Assembly (NCBI GenBank): GCA_902794405.1
Contig: CADBHI010000014.1
Location: forward strand, 1 to 41,724
Source of the DNA: an uncultured Prevotellaceae bacterium
GTDB taxonomy: Bacteria > Bacteroidota > Bacteroidia > Bacteroidales > Bacteroidaceae
DNA length: 41,724 nucleotides
Reading direction: 5' to 3'
In this document: positions 1 to 7,931 of the stretch, piece after piece
Layout: every line of letters starts with the position of its first letter
Numbering within the stretch: the stretch's first letter is position 1
Notes under the pieces: model-generated
Seen by the model: only the letters and a program-made list of their open reading frames with translations
Databases searched by the model: none
What the model was told of the DNA's origin: nothing
Position numbers and translations under genes: made by a program

Positions 1-504
1 CTCTTCGGCGCGGTTGTAAATGGGACACTCAGAAACATCATCGTCAGCGATGCCACCATCACTGGCCTGACGCGTGTCGGTGCTGTGGTGGGCTATGCTG
101 GAAGCTCAAATACTATCGAGAACTGCTACTACCGCAATGTCACCTTCGGGGTTGAGGGGGCGAGAAACAACGAGGGCGACCGTGTGCGCGCCTTGCAGAC
201 CCTGACCCTGGGCGAAAATATCAGCACCAGCACACCAGAGACCAAGACCAATGGCGACACCGACTACTACGCCGAGGGCACCACCGTAGAACTCAGCTAC
301 AGCGGCACGGTGCCTGCCGGAAAGCAATTGAGCTATACCGTGAACGGCGAGCTTATCGACGGCAACAAGTTCAGTATGCCCGCAAAAGACGTGACCGTGA
401 GTGCGCAGACAGGTATTGACTATGCCTACTACTGGGACGACGCCCTACGTCATCAGCGACGCTTCAGGCCTGAACCTGCTGGCCATGAGGACCCGCGGCG
501 GTGA
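1..504 (+). CDS. GLUG-repeat surface protein, upstream fragment (5' end outside window, frameshifted)
   Basis: The reading frame is open from base 1, so the start lies upstream of the window. The translation has GLUG-like strands (NGTLRNIIVSDATI, RVGAVVGYAGSS, IENCYYRN), a repeat type found in Bacteroidales cell-surface and adhesin-like proteins, then a beta-rich stretch ending in SMPAKDVTVSAQ. The frame stops at 504 after about 20 residues of arginine-rich sequence that looks out of frame. The natural continuation (PYVISDASGLNLLA) is in the next frame from about 440, so this fragment and the following entry are almost certainly one gene split by a single frame change around 430-450. It could be a real mutation, phase variation or an assembly error. 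The exact ligand or role cannot be told from sequence. Confidence 0.75.
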   Translation, partial: LFGAVVNGTLRNIIVSDATITGLTRVGAVVGYAGSSNTIENCYYRNVTFGVEGARNNEGDRVRALQTLTLGENISTSTPETKTNGDTDYYAEGTTVELSYSGTVPAGKQLSYTVNGELIDGNKFSMPAKDVTVSAQTGIDYAYYWDDALRHQRRFRPEPAGHEDPRR

Positions 505-2746
505 GACCTTCGCTGGCAAGTACTTCGAGCTGGGCCGCGACATCGACCTCAGCGGCCACTACTTCAACGGCATACCTGCCGACTTCAACGGCACCTTCGA
601 CGGCAAGGGAAAGACCATCAGCGGCATCGACATCAACGGCACTGACGAGGCCGGCTTCTTCTACCGTCTGGGCGGCACGGTGCAGAACCTCACCCTGCAG
701 GGCAAGGTGACCATCAGCGGTGGCGAGGAAGCGAGCAATACAGCCCGCGTAGGCGGCATAGCCCTGCTGGTGAATAGCGGCGGCAGCATCACGGGGTGCC
801 AGAGCCTGCTCTCCATCACGGGTGGCCTGAATGCTGAAAAGGGCGGCGTTGCCGGCAAAAACGAAGGCACCGTCACGGGCTGCCACTACTTGGGCACGTG
901 CTCAGCGGCAGGCAGTTCCCATAGTATTGAAGCCGTAGGCAGCGGCACTGCGGCCACTGACTGCACCCCGCTCTACCTGCTGGATGGTCTCGACAGCGAG
1001 ACGTTAGGCACCGTGGAGGTGACCAGCGTGGTGAGCGACGGCGCCATCTACGGCGGCTGCTACCATGCTGCGGGCAGCGTGCTCACCCTGACGCTGACAG
1101 CCACCGAGAAGGAGGACTACACCGTGAGCGGATACTACTATAGGAACGACGACGATGACATAGTGCCCCTGTCCGGCAACGGCACCTACACGCTGACCAT
1201 GCCCTCGATGGACGTCACCATAGAGGCCAAATACAGCTATGACGTGCTTGCCGCGGTGACGAAGGACAATCAGGGCCGCTACCTGGTGAAGACGATGGAC
1301 GACCTGCGGGCCGTGGCCAAGGCATCGCTGCAGAGCGACTTGAACGGCTGCATGGGCATGACGTTCCTGCTGGATAACGACATCGAGAATGCCGGTGACT
1401 TCAGCGGCATCGCCGTGACCCCTGCCGGCAGTTCGACGAACTATGCGTTCTACGGCACCTTCGACGGGGGCGGCCACACCATCAGCGGACTTAACATCGT
1501 GAGCGACGTGGAGACCGTGGGCTTCATTGGTAGCCTCGATGAAATCTATGGCACCAATGATGCCGGCACGCTGAAGAACCTGACGCTGAAGAACTGCACC
1601 GTCACCAATATATATAGCAGCCACGGCAAAGTGGGCATGCTGGTGGGCAGTTGCTCTGGCGGCAAGCTGGTGAACTGCCGCGTGCTGGGCGGCAGCGTCA
1701 TGGCCAGCTCGGACCAAGACCCCGAGGAGGAAGATAACTACAGACCATCGTCGGCGGGAGCCATCGCAGGATACTGTATACTTGGTGCGGATTCCAAAGA
1801 CAACTACTACGACCAGAAGGTGGGCGTGTTTGTAGATGGCGAGCCTCAGACGCCCGGCAAGTGCGGCATCGGCGACCCGAACAACGCTCTGGCCCAGGCC
1901 TTGGTCCAGGCCATGGTCATCACCCTGGCCGACGATGACGACAACAGCAGCGACATCTGGACGTTCCGCGGCGTGGCAGCCGAAGCCGAAGACACTCCGG
2001 AATTCCTTAACAAGAGCTTCGAGGTGACCCTCACCGGCCGCACGCTGTGGAAGGACGGCAAGTGGAACACGCTCTGCCTGCCGTTCAGCCTTGCTTCGTT
2101 GACGGGCACACCGCTCGAAGGTGCCACGGTGAAGACGCTCACCTCCTCAACATTCGCCGACGGCGCGCTGACGCTGAACTTTACCGAAGACGCTAACAAT
2201 CTTACCAGCATCGAGGCCGGCAAGCCCTACATCATCAAGTGGGCCAGTGGCGTCAACATCGTCAGCCCCGTGTTCCAGGGCGTCACCCTCGATGCCACCG
2301 ACCGCAGCGTCTCCTTCAACCTCGGTACCGAGGGGCAGGAGAAGGGCATCACCTTCTGCGGCACCTACGACGCGATGGCCTTCGATGCCGCCGAGCCCAG
2401 CATCCTCTTCCTTGGCGGTGCCAATACGCTCTACTATCCCGAGAGCGGCGCGAAGATCGGTGCGCAGCGCGCCTACTTCCAGCTCGACGGCCTCACCGCA
2501 GACGGCACCAACGCCGGTGTCCGTGAGTTCAAGCTGAGCTTTGGAGACCAGAGCACCGGCATTGTGGAGATTTCTGACCCCGCCCCCCGCCCCATTCCCG
2601 AGCAGAGCTCGCCTACCCGTAGCCTTTCCCCTACAGGGGTGGGGAGAAATGCGGCGTGGTACACGCTCGACGGACGGAAGCTCAGCGGGAAGCCGACGGT
2701 AAAGGGCATCTACATCCACGGAGGCAAGAAGGTCGTGATTAAGTGA
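401..2746 (+). CDS. GLUG-repeat surface protein, downstream fragment with C-terminal sorting-like tail
   Basis: This is the larger piece of the frameshifted gene. The first open start is GTG 401 (ATG 422 is also in frame), but neither is likely to be a real start because the upstream frame reads straight into it. The protein has at least two copies of a module: Y(V/L)(I/V)....L..(L/M)A, then FELGRDIDLS or FLLDNDIENA, then GTFDG(K/G)G.TISG, then GLUG strands (VQNLTLQGKVTI, LKNLTLKNCTV). Each repeat module is followed by a TLTMPSMDVTI-type strand. The C-terminal part is a beta domain, and the last 30 residues (WYTLDGRKLSG ... GIYIHGGKKVVIK) resemble a type IX secretion tail of the Prevotella kind. 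Just before that tail a dispersed repeat (2590-2631) is read in frame as PIPEQSSPTRSLSP. Likely exported and surface-attached; ligand unknown. Confidence 0.75.
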   Translation: MRRQVLTMPTTGTTPYVISDASGLNLLAMRTRGGETFAGKYFELGRDIDLSGHYFNGIPADFNGTFDGKGKTISGIDINGTDEAGFFYRLGGTVQNLTLQGKVTISGGEEASNTARVGGIALLVNSGGSITGCQSLLSITGGLNAEKGGVAGKNEGTVTGCHYLGTCSAAGSSHSIEAVGSGTAATDCTPLYLLDGLDSETLGTVEVTSVVSDGAIYGGCYHAAGSVLTLTLTATEKEDYTVSGYYYRNDDDDIVPLSGNGTYTLTMPSMDVTIEAKYSYDVLAAVTKDNQGRYLVKTMDDLRAVAKASLQSDLNGCMGMTFLLDNDIENAGDFSGIAVTPAGSSTNYAFYGTFDGGGHTISGLNIVSDVETVGFIGSLDEIYGTNDAGTLKNLTLKNCTVTNIYSSHGKVGMLVGSCSGGKLVNCRVLGGSVMASSDQDPEEEDNYRPSSAGAIAGYCILGADSKDNYYDQKVGVFVDGEPQTPGKCGIGDPNNALAQALVQAMVITLADDDDNSSDIWTFRGVAAEAEDTPEFLNKSFEVTLTGRTLWKDGKWNTLCLPFSLASLTGTPLEGATVKTLTSSTFADGALTLNFTEDANNLTSIEAGKPYIIKWASGVNIVSPVFQGVTLDATDRSVSFNLGTEGQEKGITFCGTYDAMAFDAAEPSILFLGGANTLYYPESGAKIGAQRAYFQLDGLTADGTNAGVREFKLSFGDQSTGIVEISDPAPRPIPEQSSPTRSLSPTGVGRNAAWYTLDGRKLSGKPTVKGIYIHGGKKVVIK
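2590..2631 (-). repeat. 42-base dispersed repeat, copy 1 (inside the GLUG protein gene)
   Basis: Read on the minus strand, this 42-base stretch matches 5797-5838 with one mismatch (C versus T in the small loop). The core is AAGGCTACGGGTAGGCGAGC followed by GCTCGGGAATGGGG, with a CGAGC/GCTCG mini-hairpin. It is translated in frame here. A partial third copy lies at 2783-2820. Confidence 0.9.
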
Positions 2747-2782
2747 GAATAAAGCAGAGCTCGCTCATGCTTTATCGAGCGT

Positions 2783-2820
2783 GAAAGGCTACGGGTAGGC
2801 GCGTCAGCGGGAATGCAAGC
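2783..2820 (+). repeat. Partial third copy of the 42-base dispersed repeat (intergenic)
   Basis: GAAAGGCTACGGGTAGGCG (2783-2801) is identical to the core of the 2590-2631 and 5797-5838 copies. The rest (GTCAGCGGGAATG) is diverged. It lies 36 bases after the stop of the GLUG protein gene. The remainder of 2747-2913 holds a promoter for the next gene and nothing else recognisable. Confidence 0.8.
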
Positions 2821-2860
2821 TCGTGTTTTTAGAGAAAACGAAAGAAAAAAGTCGTTTTAT

Positions 2861-2891
2861 TTTGCTGGAAACAATACTTTTTGTATCTTTG
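2861..2891 (+). promoter_or_regulatory. Bacteroidetes-type promoter for the ATPase gene
   Basis: TTTG at 2861-2864 and TATCTTTG at 2884-2891, with 19 bases between, fit the Bacteroidetes sigma-ABfr pattern (TTTG ... TAnnTTTG). Transcription would start near 2897, 17 bases before the ATG at 2914. This rules out an upstream start at 2881. Confidence 0.8.
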
Positions 2892-2913
2892 CAGCAGATT
2901 AAACAACATTGTT

Positions 2914-4356
2914 ATGAGCGCAATTATTGGTAGGGAAAAGGAAATAGCCGAACTTAACGAGCTGTATAACAGCGACAAATCAGAATTTGTAGCCGTGTAT
3001 GGGCGTCGGCGTGTGGGTAAGACGTTTCTCGTCGATGAGGCATTGAAGGGTAAAATTACGTTCCGTCATGCCGGTCTCTCCCCCGTGGATGAAGACGGGA
3101 AGAAGAATTCGTTGAAAGACCAGTTGAGGCATTTCTACTTCTCCCTCCAAATGCAGGGAATGAAAAAGAGCAAATGCCCGACATCGTGGATGGAGGCATT
3201 CTTTATGCTTTCTCAGCTGTTGGAAGCCAAAGATAAAGGTAAACGTCAGGTTGTATTCCTCGACGAACTGCCTTGGCTCGACACACCACGCTCTGGTTTC
3301 ATTACCGCCTTTGAAGGTTTCTGGAACACATGGGGCTGTCATCGCGACAACCTGATGCTCGTAGTCTGCGGTTCGGCCAACTCATGGATGCTCGACAACC
3401 TGGTCAACAATCACGGCGGACTCTATGGGCGTACGACCTACGAGGTGAAACTCCGTCCTTTCAAGTTAGGAGAGTGTGAGAAGTTACTCGAGAAGAAAGG
3501 GCTTCGCCTTTCACGCTATGACATCGTGCAGAGCTACATGATTCTCGGTGGCATCCCCTACTACCTCGGTTACATGAAGAAGGGGCTGAGTCTCGCACAG
3601 AACATCGACCACCTGTTCTTCGACGAAGATGCCAAGCTACGTGATGAGTACGACCGCCTTTTTGCCTCTGTCTTTGCAAACCCTGAGCAGATGAAGCGCA
3701 TCGTCAGTGTCTTAGCCTCCCGCCGTGCTGGCTACACCCGTCAGGAAATTCTCGCCAAAGCAGGCCTCGACGATAACGGCGCATCAAGCAAGATGCTGAA
3801 GGCGCTTGTGGCCAGCGATTTCATCCAGCCTTACGTACCCTTTGGCATGAGCAAGCACGACGAACATTATAAACTCTGTGACCCCTTCTGCCTGTTCTAC
3901 CAGAAGTATGTGGAAGGGCGTACGGAGATAGATGCTGCGTTCTGGATGCATAATGTGACGGCACAGAGCATCAACTCCTGGCGCGGTTTCGCCTTCGAGG
4001 AGGTTTGCCTGACCCACATCCGTCAGATTAAGCAGGCCATCAATATCCTTGACGTCTCTTCCACACAGTCGGCATGGTCACTTAAAGGCGATGACGAGGT
4101 GGAAGGTGGACAGATAGACCTGCTCATTAGCCGTAAGGACAACGTAGTGGATATGTGCGAGATGAAGTTCTATAACGAGACGTACACCATCAGCAAATCC
4201 TATCACGCGAAACTTATCCATCGCCAAAACCTGTTGACAGAGCAACTGCCTAAGCGTTCCTCTGTCCACCACGTGCTGATAACGACCTTTGGTCTGAACT
4301 ACAACGAATACAGTGGCATCTTTCAGCATGTAATCACTATAGACCAACTATTCTAA
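2914..4356 (+). CDS. AAA+ ATPase with C-terminal PD-(D/E)XK/DUF234-type domain
   Basis: The 480-residue protein starts MSAIIGREKEIAEL, the usual opening of the archaeal-type ATPase family that is common in Bacteroidales. Walker A is GRRRVGKT (residues 30-37) and Walker B is VVFLDE (about 113-118), followed by a sensor-like VVCGSANSWM. The middle has a winged-helix-like stretch (ILAKAGLDDNGASSKMLKALV). The C-terminal part carries D402 ... E416-M-K418 in a QIDLL/CEMK context, the PD-(D/E)XK nuclease signature associated with the DUF234 domain. ATP 2914 start is chosen because a promoter lies at 2861-2891. The gene stands alone. These proteins are suspected to act on DNA or as defence or toxin-like ATPases, but no function is established and none is claimed here. 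Confidence 0.85.
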   Translation: MSAIIGREKEIAELNELYNSDKSEFVAVYGRRRVGKTFLVDEALKGKITFRHAGLSPVDEDGKKNSLKDQLRHFYFSLQMQGMKKSKCPTSWMEAFFMLSQLLEAKDKGKRQVVFLDELPWLDTPRSGFITAFEGFWNTWGCHRDNLMLVVCGSANSWMLDNLVNNHGGLYGRTTYEVKLRPFKLGECEKLLEKKGLRLSRYDIVQSYMILGGIPYYLGYMKKGLSLAQNIDHLFFDEDAKLRDEYDRLFASVFANPEQMKRIVSVLASRRAGYTRQEILAKAGLDDNGASSKMLKALVASDFIQPYVPFGMSKHDEHYKLCDPFCLFYQKYVEGRTEIDAAFWMHNVTAQSINSWRGFAFEEVCLTHIRQIKQAINILDVSSTQSAWSLKGDDEVEGGQIDLLISRKDNVVDMCEMKFYNETYTISKSYHAKLIHRQNLLTEQLPKRSSVHHVLITTFGLNYNEYSGIFQHVITIDQLF

Positions 4357-4415
4357 GAAACAGCGAACAACATTAAAATAATAAAGAATATACTACTATC
4401 ATTAACCGTTATATT

Positions 4416-7400
4416 ATGAGTGTAAAAGCCTGGAGAGAAATAGTGACCATCCCGACCTACGAGATTGGGAAGGCAGAGAAGAACCCGATTTTTCTTGAGA
4501 AGCGCGTGTATCAGGGATCGAGTGGCGTGGTGTATCCCTACCCTGTCATCGAGTCGATAGCCAATGAACCGACGCCCAAGGAGTGGAAGGTTGTGTTTTT
4601 AGAGAACGAATATATCAAGGTGATGGTGATGCCCGAACTGGGCGGTCGCATACAGATGGCCTACGACAAGGTGAAGCAGCGCCACTTTGTGTACTACAAC
4701 CACGTGATTAAGCCTGCATTAGTGGGACTGACGGGGCCGTGGATCTCGGGCGGCATCGAGTTCAACTGGCCGCAGCACCATCGCCCCTCGACCTATCTGC
4801 CCGTTGACTGCGACATCGTGAACAACGAGGACGGCTCGGTCACCGTTTGGGTGAACGAGATGGAGCGGATGTTCCACCAGAAGGGTGCGGCAGGTTTTAC
4901 GCTAAGACCGGGCTGTGCCTATCTGGAGATTCAGGGCCGGGTGTCGAACCGCACGCCGCTGCCACAGACCTTCCTGTGGTGGGCCAACCCCGCCGTCGAG
5001 GTGAACGACGAATACCAGAGCGTGTTTCCACCTGATGTGAACGCGGTGTTCGACCACGGTAAGCGTGCCGTATCGAGTTTCCCCATTGCTACGGGCACCT
5101 ATTATAAGATGGACTACTCGGCGGGCGTCGACATCTCGAATTACAAGAACATCAAGGTGCCCACAAGCTATATGGCCGTGAACTCGAAGTATGACTTCGA
5201 GGGCGGCTACGAGAACGACACCCACGGCGGCATGCTGCATGTGGCCAGCCACCACTTCTCACCCGGCAAGAAGCAATGGACATGGGGCAATGGTGACTTC
5301 GGAAGGGCGTGGGATAGGAATTTGACGGACGAAGCCCCCCTCTTATCCCCCCCTGGGGGGACGAACTATAGTCCAGCTGACTCCTCCCCCAGGGGGGAGG
5401 TCGGGAGGGGGCTTTTCCGCCCCTACATTGAACTCATGGCCGGCGTTTATACCGAGAACCAGCCGGACTTCTCGTGGCTGATGCCTTACGAGGAGAAGCA
5501 GTTCACGCAGTACTTTATGCCGTATCGGGAGATTGGTGTTGTGAAGCAGGCGTCGAAGGACTTCATCATAAGCCTCACCCCCAGCCCCTCTCCCACTGGA
5601 GAGGGGAGCTTGGTTACGCTCAAAGTATTAGCTACGTCGAAGCAAGAGGTGCGAATTGTGCTGCGTCGGAAGGACAGAGAGGAATATTATAATAAGGTGG
5701 TGATGCTGTCGCCGGAGGCAGTCTTTGAGGAAACCGTTGACGTGAAAGGAGCAACGCTGAATGAATTGCTGTTTACTATCAACAAGCCCCTCCCTTGGGG
5801 AAAGGCTACGGGTAGGCGAGCTTTGCTCGGGAATGGGGAAGGGGGTGGGCTTTCATGGCAGGCCGAACCTGATGAGATCCGCCCCATTCCTGATGCCGCC
5901 GAGGCAGCATTGTCGCCCGAGGACACGAAGACCAACGACCAGCTGTACCTGACGGGCCTCCATCTGGAGCAGTACCGTCACGCCACATGGAGCGCCCTCG
6001 ACTACTACGAGGAGGCTTTAAGACGCGACCCTAACGATGTGCGCTGTCTGAACCAGACTGGCCTCTGGTACCTGCGGCGTGGCCGCTTCGACAAGGCCGA
6101 GCCTTACTTGCGAAAGGCTGTCAGGATCTGGCAGAAGCGTAACCCGAACCCCTACGAGGGTGAGGCCATCTTTAACCTGGCGCTCTGCCTGAAATACCAA
6201 GCATTGCACAATTGGACTATTTCACAATTTGACAATTTGGCTACGCCCGGCAATAGTGAAATGGTGAAATTGTCAAATAGTCAAATGACTGAGGCTTACG
6301 AGCTGTTCTGGAAGTCTACCTGGAACAAGGCGTGGGCCGATGCTGGCTACTTCGAGGCTGCCTGCATCAGCACGTCGGAAGGACGGTATGATGATGCACT
6401 CGACGAGCTGAACCGCAGTCTCGTCTTCAACAGTTGTAACCATAAGGCGCGGGCTTTGAAGGCTACTGTGTTAAGGAAGATGGGGCAGGAGGACGAGGCA
6501 CAGACGTGGATTCAGGAGTCGCTGAAACTGGATCGTTTCAACTATGGGTGTTTGTACGAGGCCCATCAACTGGACCACTTGAAGGAACTGATGCACGACA
6601 ACGTCTACAATTACCATGAGCTGGCGCTCGACTATGCGCAGGCAGGATTGTGGCAGGAGTGCATCGACATTCTGAGATTATGTCACACGGAAAGCACGGA
6701 AAGCACAGAAAAGGCTGCGCTTGAGCATCCGCTCACCTATTATTATATGGGCTACGCCAAGGCGATGCAGGGTAAGGCGGACGAGGCGAAGGCCTGGTTC
6801 GAGAAGGCTGAGGTTGCTAAGCCCGACTATTGCTTCCCCAACCGTTTGGAAGATGTGCTGGTGCTTGAGAAGGCAAAGACGGAGAATCCACAAGGGGCTA
6901 AGGCTCCTTACTATCTGGGTTGTCTGTACTACGACAAGCGGCAGTACGATGTGGCTATTGAGAACTGGGAACTGTCGGCACGTCTCGACCCAACGTTCCC
7001 AACGGTGTGGCGGAACTTGGCGCTGGCACGGTTTAATAAGGAGAATAAGCAACAAGAGGCGGTGGAGTACATGGAGAAAGCCTTTGCCCTTGACCCGACA
7101 GACAGCCGCATCCTGATGGAGCTGGACCAGCTGTACAAACGTCTGCAGAAGCCGCATCAGGAGCGGTTGGATTTCCTGCAGCAATATCCGCAGTTGATTG
7201 CCCAGCGCGATGACTTGGTGTTGGAGGAGATCACGCTGCTGAACCAGCTTGGCCGCTACGAAGAGGCTATGGCGAAGCTCGATGCCCATCAGTTCCATCC
7301 GTGGGAGGGCGGCGAAGGCAAGGTGCCGGCGCAGTATCAGATCTGTAGGGTGGAACTTGCCAAACAAGTTTTAAGTGAAGAGTTAAGAGTGAAGAGTGAA

Positions 7401-7931
7401 GAATCGGCTGCCGCCGAAGGTAAGAGTGCCAGGCAGCTTTTGGAGGAGTGTCTCGTCTATCCCCCACACCTCGGCGAGGGAAAGCTGTATGGTGCGCAGG
7501 ACAATGACTTCCTCTACTTCTTAGGACGCTACGAAGAGGGGACGGTAGGGCCAACGGAGCCTGCTGCCGCCATGTACTATAATGATGCGAAGCCCGACAA
7601 GATTTTCTATGCCGGTCTGTGCTACCGTCAGTTGGGACAGGAGGACAAGGCACGAAGCCTCTTCTATCGGCTCATCAACTACGGGAAGCAGCACCTCTAC
7701 GACAAGGTGACGATGGACTATTTCGCCGTGTCGCTGCCCGACTTGCTGATCTGGGAGGACAGCCTCGACGTGAAGAACGAGATTCATTGTAAGTACATGC
7801 TTGCCCTCGGCTACTTGGGTATTGGCGACAAAGAACATGCCCTGAGATATCTGGCCGAGGTTGAAAGACTCGACATTAACCATCAGGGCATTCAGCAGCT
7901 GCGTACGCTGATTGACGCGGGATTTGTCTGA
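4416..7931 (+). CDS. DUF5107 domain protein with C-terminal TPR repeats
   Basis: The 1171-residue protein has no signal peptide. The N-terminal half (about residues 20-330) matches the DUF5107 style: VMPELGGRIQMAYDK, GPWISGGIEFNWPQHHRPSTY and FLWWANPAVEVNDEYQSVFPP resemble aldose-epimerase-like/galactose-mutarotase folds. From about residue 510 onward come repeated TPR helices (AFALDPTDSRILMEL, ARLDPTFPTVWRNLALARF). DUF5107-TPR proteins often sit beside glycoside hydrolases, as here, and a carbohydrate-linked role is inferred. The gene is unusually rich in dispersed repeat DNA read in frame (about 5337-5416, 5573-5612, 5797-5838, 6208-6288, 6680-6712, 7369-7416), adding about 100 residues of low-complexity linker. 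Those inserts lie between modules or in TPR linkers. The next gene is convergent and directly abuts. Confidence 0.85.
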   Translation: MSVKAWREIVTIPTYEIGKAEKNPIFLEKRVYQGSSGVVYPYPVIESIANEPTPKEWKVVFLENEYIKVMVMPELGGRIQMAYDKVKQRHFVYYNHVIKPALVGLTGPWISGGIEFNWPQHHRPSTYLPVDCDIVNNEDGSVTVWVNEMERMFHQKGAAGFTLRPGCAYLEIQGRVSNRTPLPQTFLWWANPAVEVNDEYQSVFPPDVNAVFDHGKRAVSSFPIATGTYYKMDYSAGVDISNYKNIKVPTSYMAVNSKYDFEGGYENDTHGGMLHVASHHFSPGKKQWTWGNGDFGRAWDRNLTDEAPLLSPPGGTNYSPADSSPRGEVGRGLFRPYIELMAGVYTENQPDFSWLMPYEEKQFTQYFMPYREIGVVKQASKDFIISLTPSPSPTGEGSLVTLKVLATSKQEVRIVLRRKDREEYYNKVVMLSPEAVFEETVDVKGATLNELLFTINKPLPWGKATGRRALLGNGEGGGLSWQAEPDEIRPIPDAAEAALSPEDTKTNDQLYLTGLHLEQYRHATWSALDYYEEALRRDPNDVRCLNQTGLWYLRRGRFDKAEPYLRKAVRIWQKRNPNPYEGEAIFNLALCLKYQALHNWTISQFDNLATPGNSEMVKLSNSQMTEAYELFWKSTWNKAWADAGYFEAACISTSEGRYDDALDELNRSLVFNSCNHKARALKATVLRKMGQEDEAQTWIQESLKLDRFNYGCLYEAHQLDHLKELMHDNVYNYHELALDYAQAGLWQECIDILRLCHTESTESTEKAALEHPLTYYYMGYAKAMQGKADEAKAWFEKAEVAKPDYCFPNRLEDVLVLEKAKTENPQGAKAPYYLGCLYYDKRQYDVAIENWELSARLDPTFPTVWRNLALARFNKENKQQEAVEYMEKAFALDPTDSRILMELDQLYKRLQKPHQERLDFLQQYPQLIAQRDDLVLEEITLLNQLGRYEEAMAKLDAHQFHPWEGGEGKVPAQYQICRVELAKQVLSEELRVKSEESAAAEGKSARQLLEECLVYPPHLGEGKLYGAQDNDFLYFLGRYEEGTVGPTEPAAAMYYNDAKPDKIFYAGLCYRQLGQEDKARSLFYRLINYGKQHLYDKVTMDYFAVSLPDLLIWEDSLDVKNEIHCKYMLALGYLGIGDKEHALRYLAEVERLDINHQGIQQLRTLIDAGFV
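5337..5416. repeat. GC-rich inverted repeat read in frame
   Basis: The outer arms AAGCCCCCCTC and GAGGGGGCTT and the inner arms CCCCCCTGGGGGG and CCCCCAGGGGGGAGG make a large palindromic element within the DUF5107/TPR gene. It adds EAPLLSPPGG ... SPRGEVGRGLF without changing frame. The sequence is proline- and glycine-rich, unlike the flanks. Confidence 0.8.
5573..5612. repeat. PTGEG-type dispersed repeat read in frame
   Basis: CTCACCCCCAGCCCCTCTCC followed by CACTGGAGAGGGGAGC encodes LTPSPSPTGEGS. CCCCTCTCC...GGAGAGGGG is an inverted repeat. Related coding versions occur at the end of the GLUG gene (SLSPTGVG) and near the end of the M60 peptidase (FPTGEGG). Confidence 0.75.
5797..5838 (+). 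repeat. 42-base dispersed repeat, copy 2 (inside DUF5107/TPR gene)
   Basis: Nearly identical (41 of 42) to the reverse complement of 2590-2631. Here it encodes WGKATGRRALLGNGEG, whereas the reverse copy gives PIPEQSSPTRSLSP. The same DNA is therefore tolerated in two orientations and two reading frames. Confidence 0.9.
6208..6288. repeat. AT-rich inverted repeat read in frame
   Basis: CAATTGGACTATTTCACAATTTG...CAATTTGG faces CAATAGTGAAATGGTGAAATTGTCAAATAGTC across a short GC spacer (CTACGCCCGG). It encodes NWTISQFDNLA ... VKLSNSQM between two TPR helices. The AT content differs sharply from the surrounding GC-rich gene. Confidence 0.8.
7369..7416 (+). repeat. AGTGAAGAG repeat with CGGC-CGCCG hairpin, copy in DUF5107/TPR gene
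   Basis: Starts TTTTAAGTGAAGAG, runs through repeats of AGAGTGAAG, then GAATCGGCTGCCGCCG. It encodes [16 protein letters not shown] in frame. A close copy at 21483-21523 overlaps the stop codon of dxs. Confidence 0.85.

Noticed and set aside
1004-1717. 237-residue minus-strand frame opposite the GLUG protein
   Set aside because: Ala/His/Val-rich shadow with no motif; the plus strand reads clear GLUG repeats.
5592-5612. Loss of function of the DUF5107 protein through repeat insertion
   Set aside because: All inserts keep the frame and the domains around them remain recognisable, so the gene is treated as intact.
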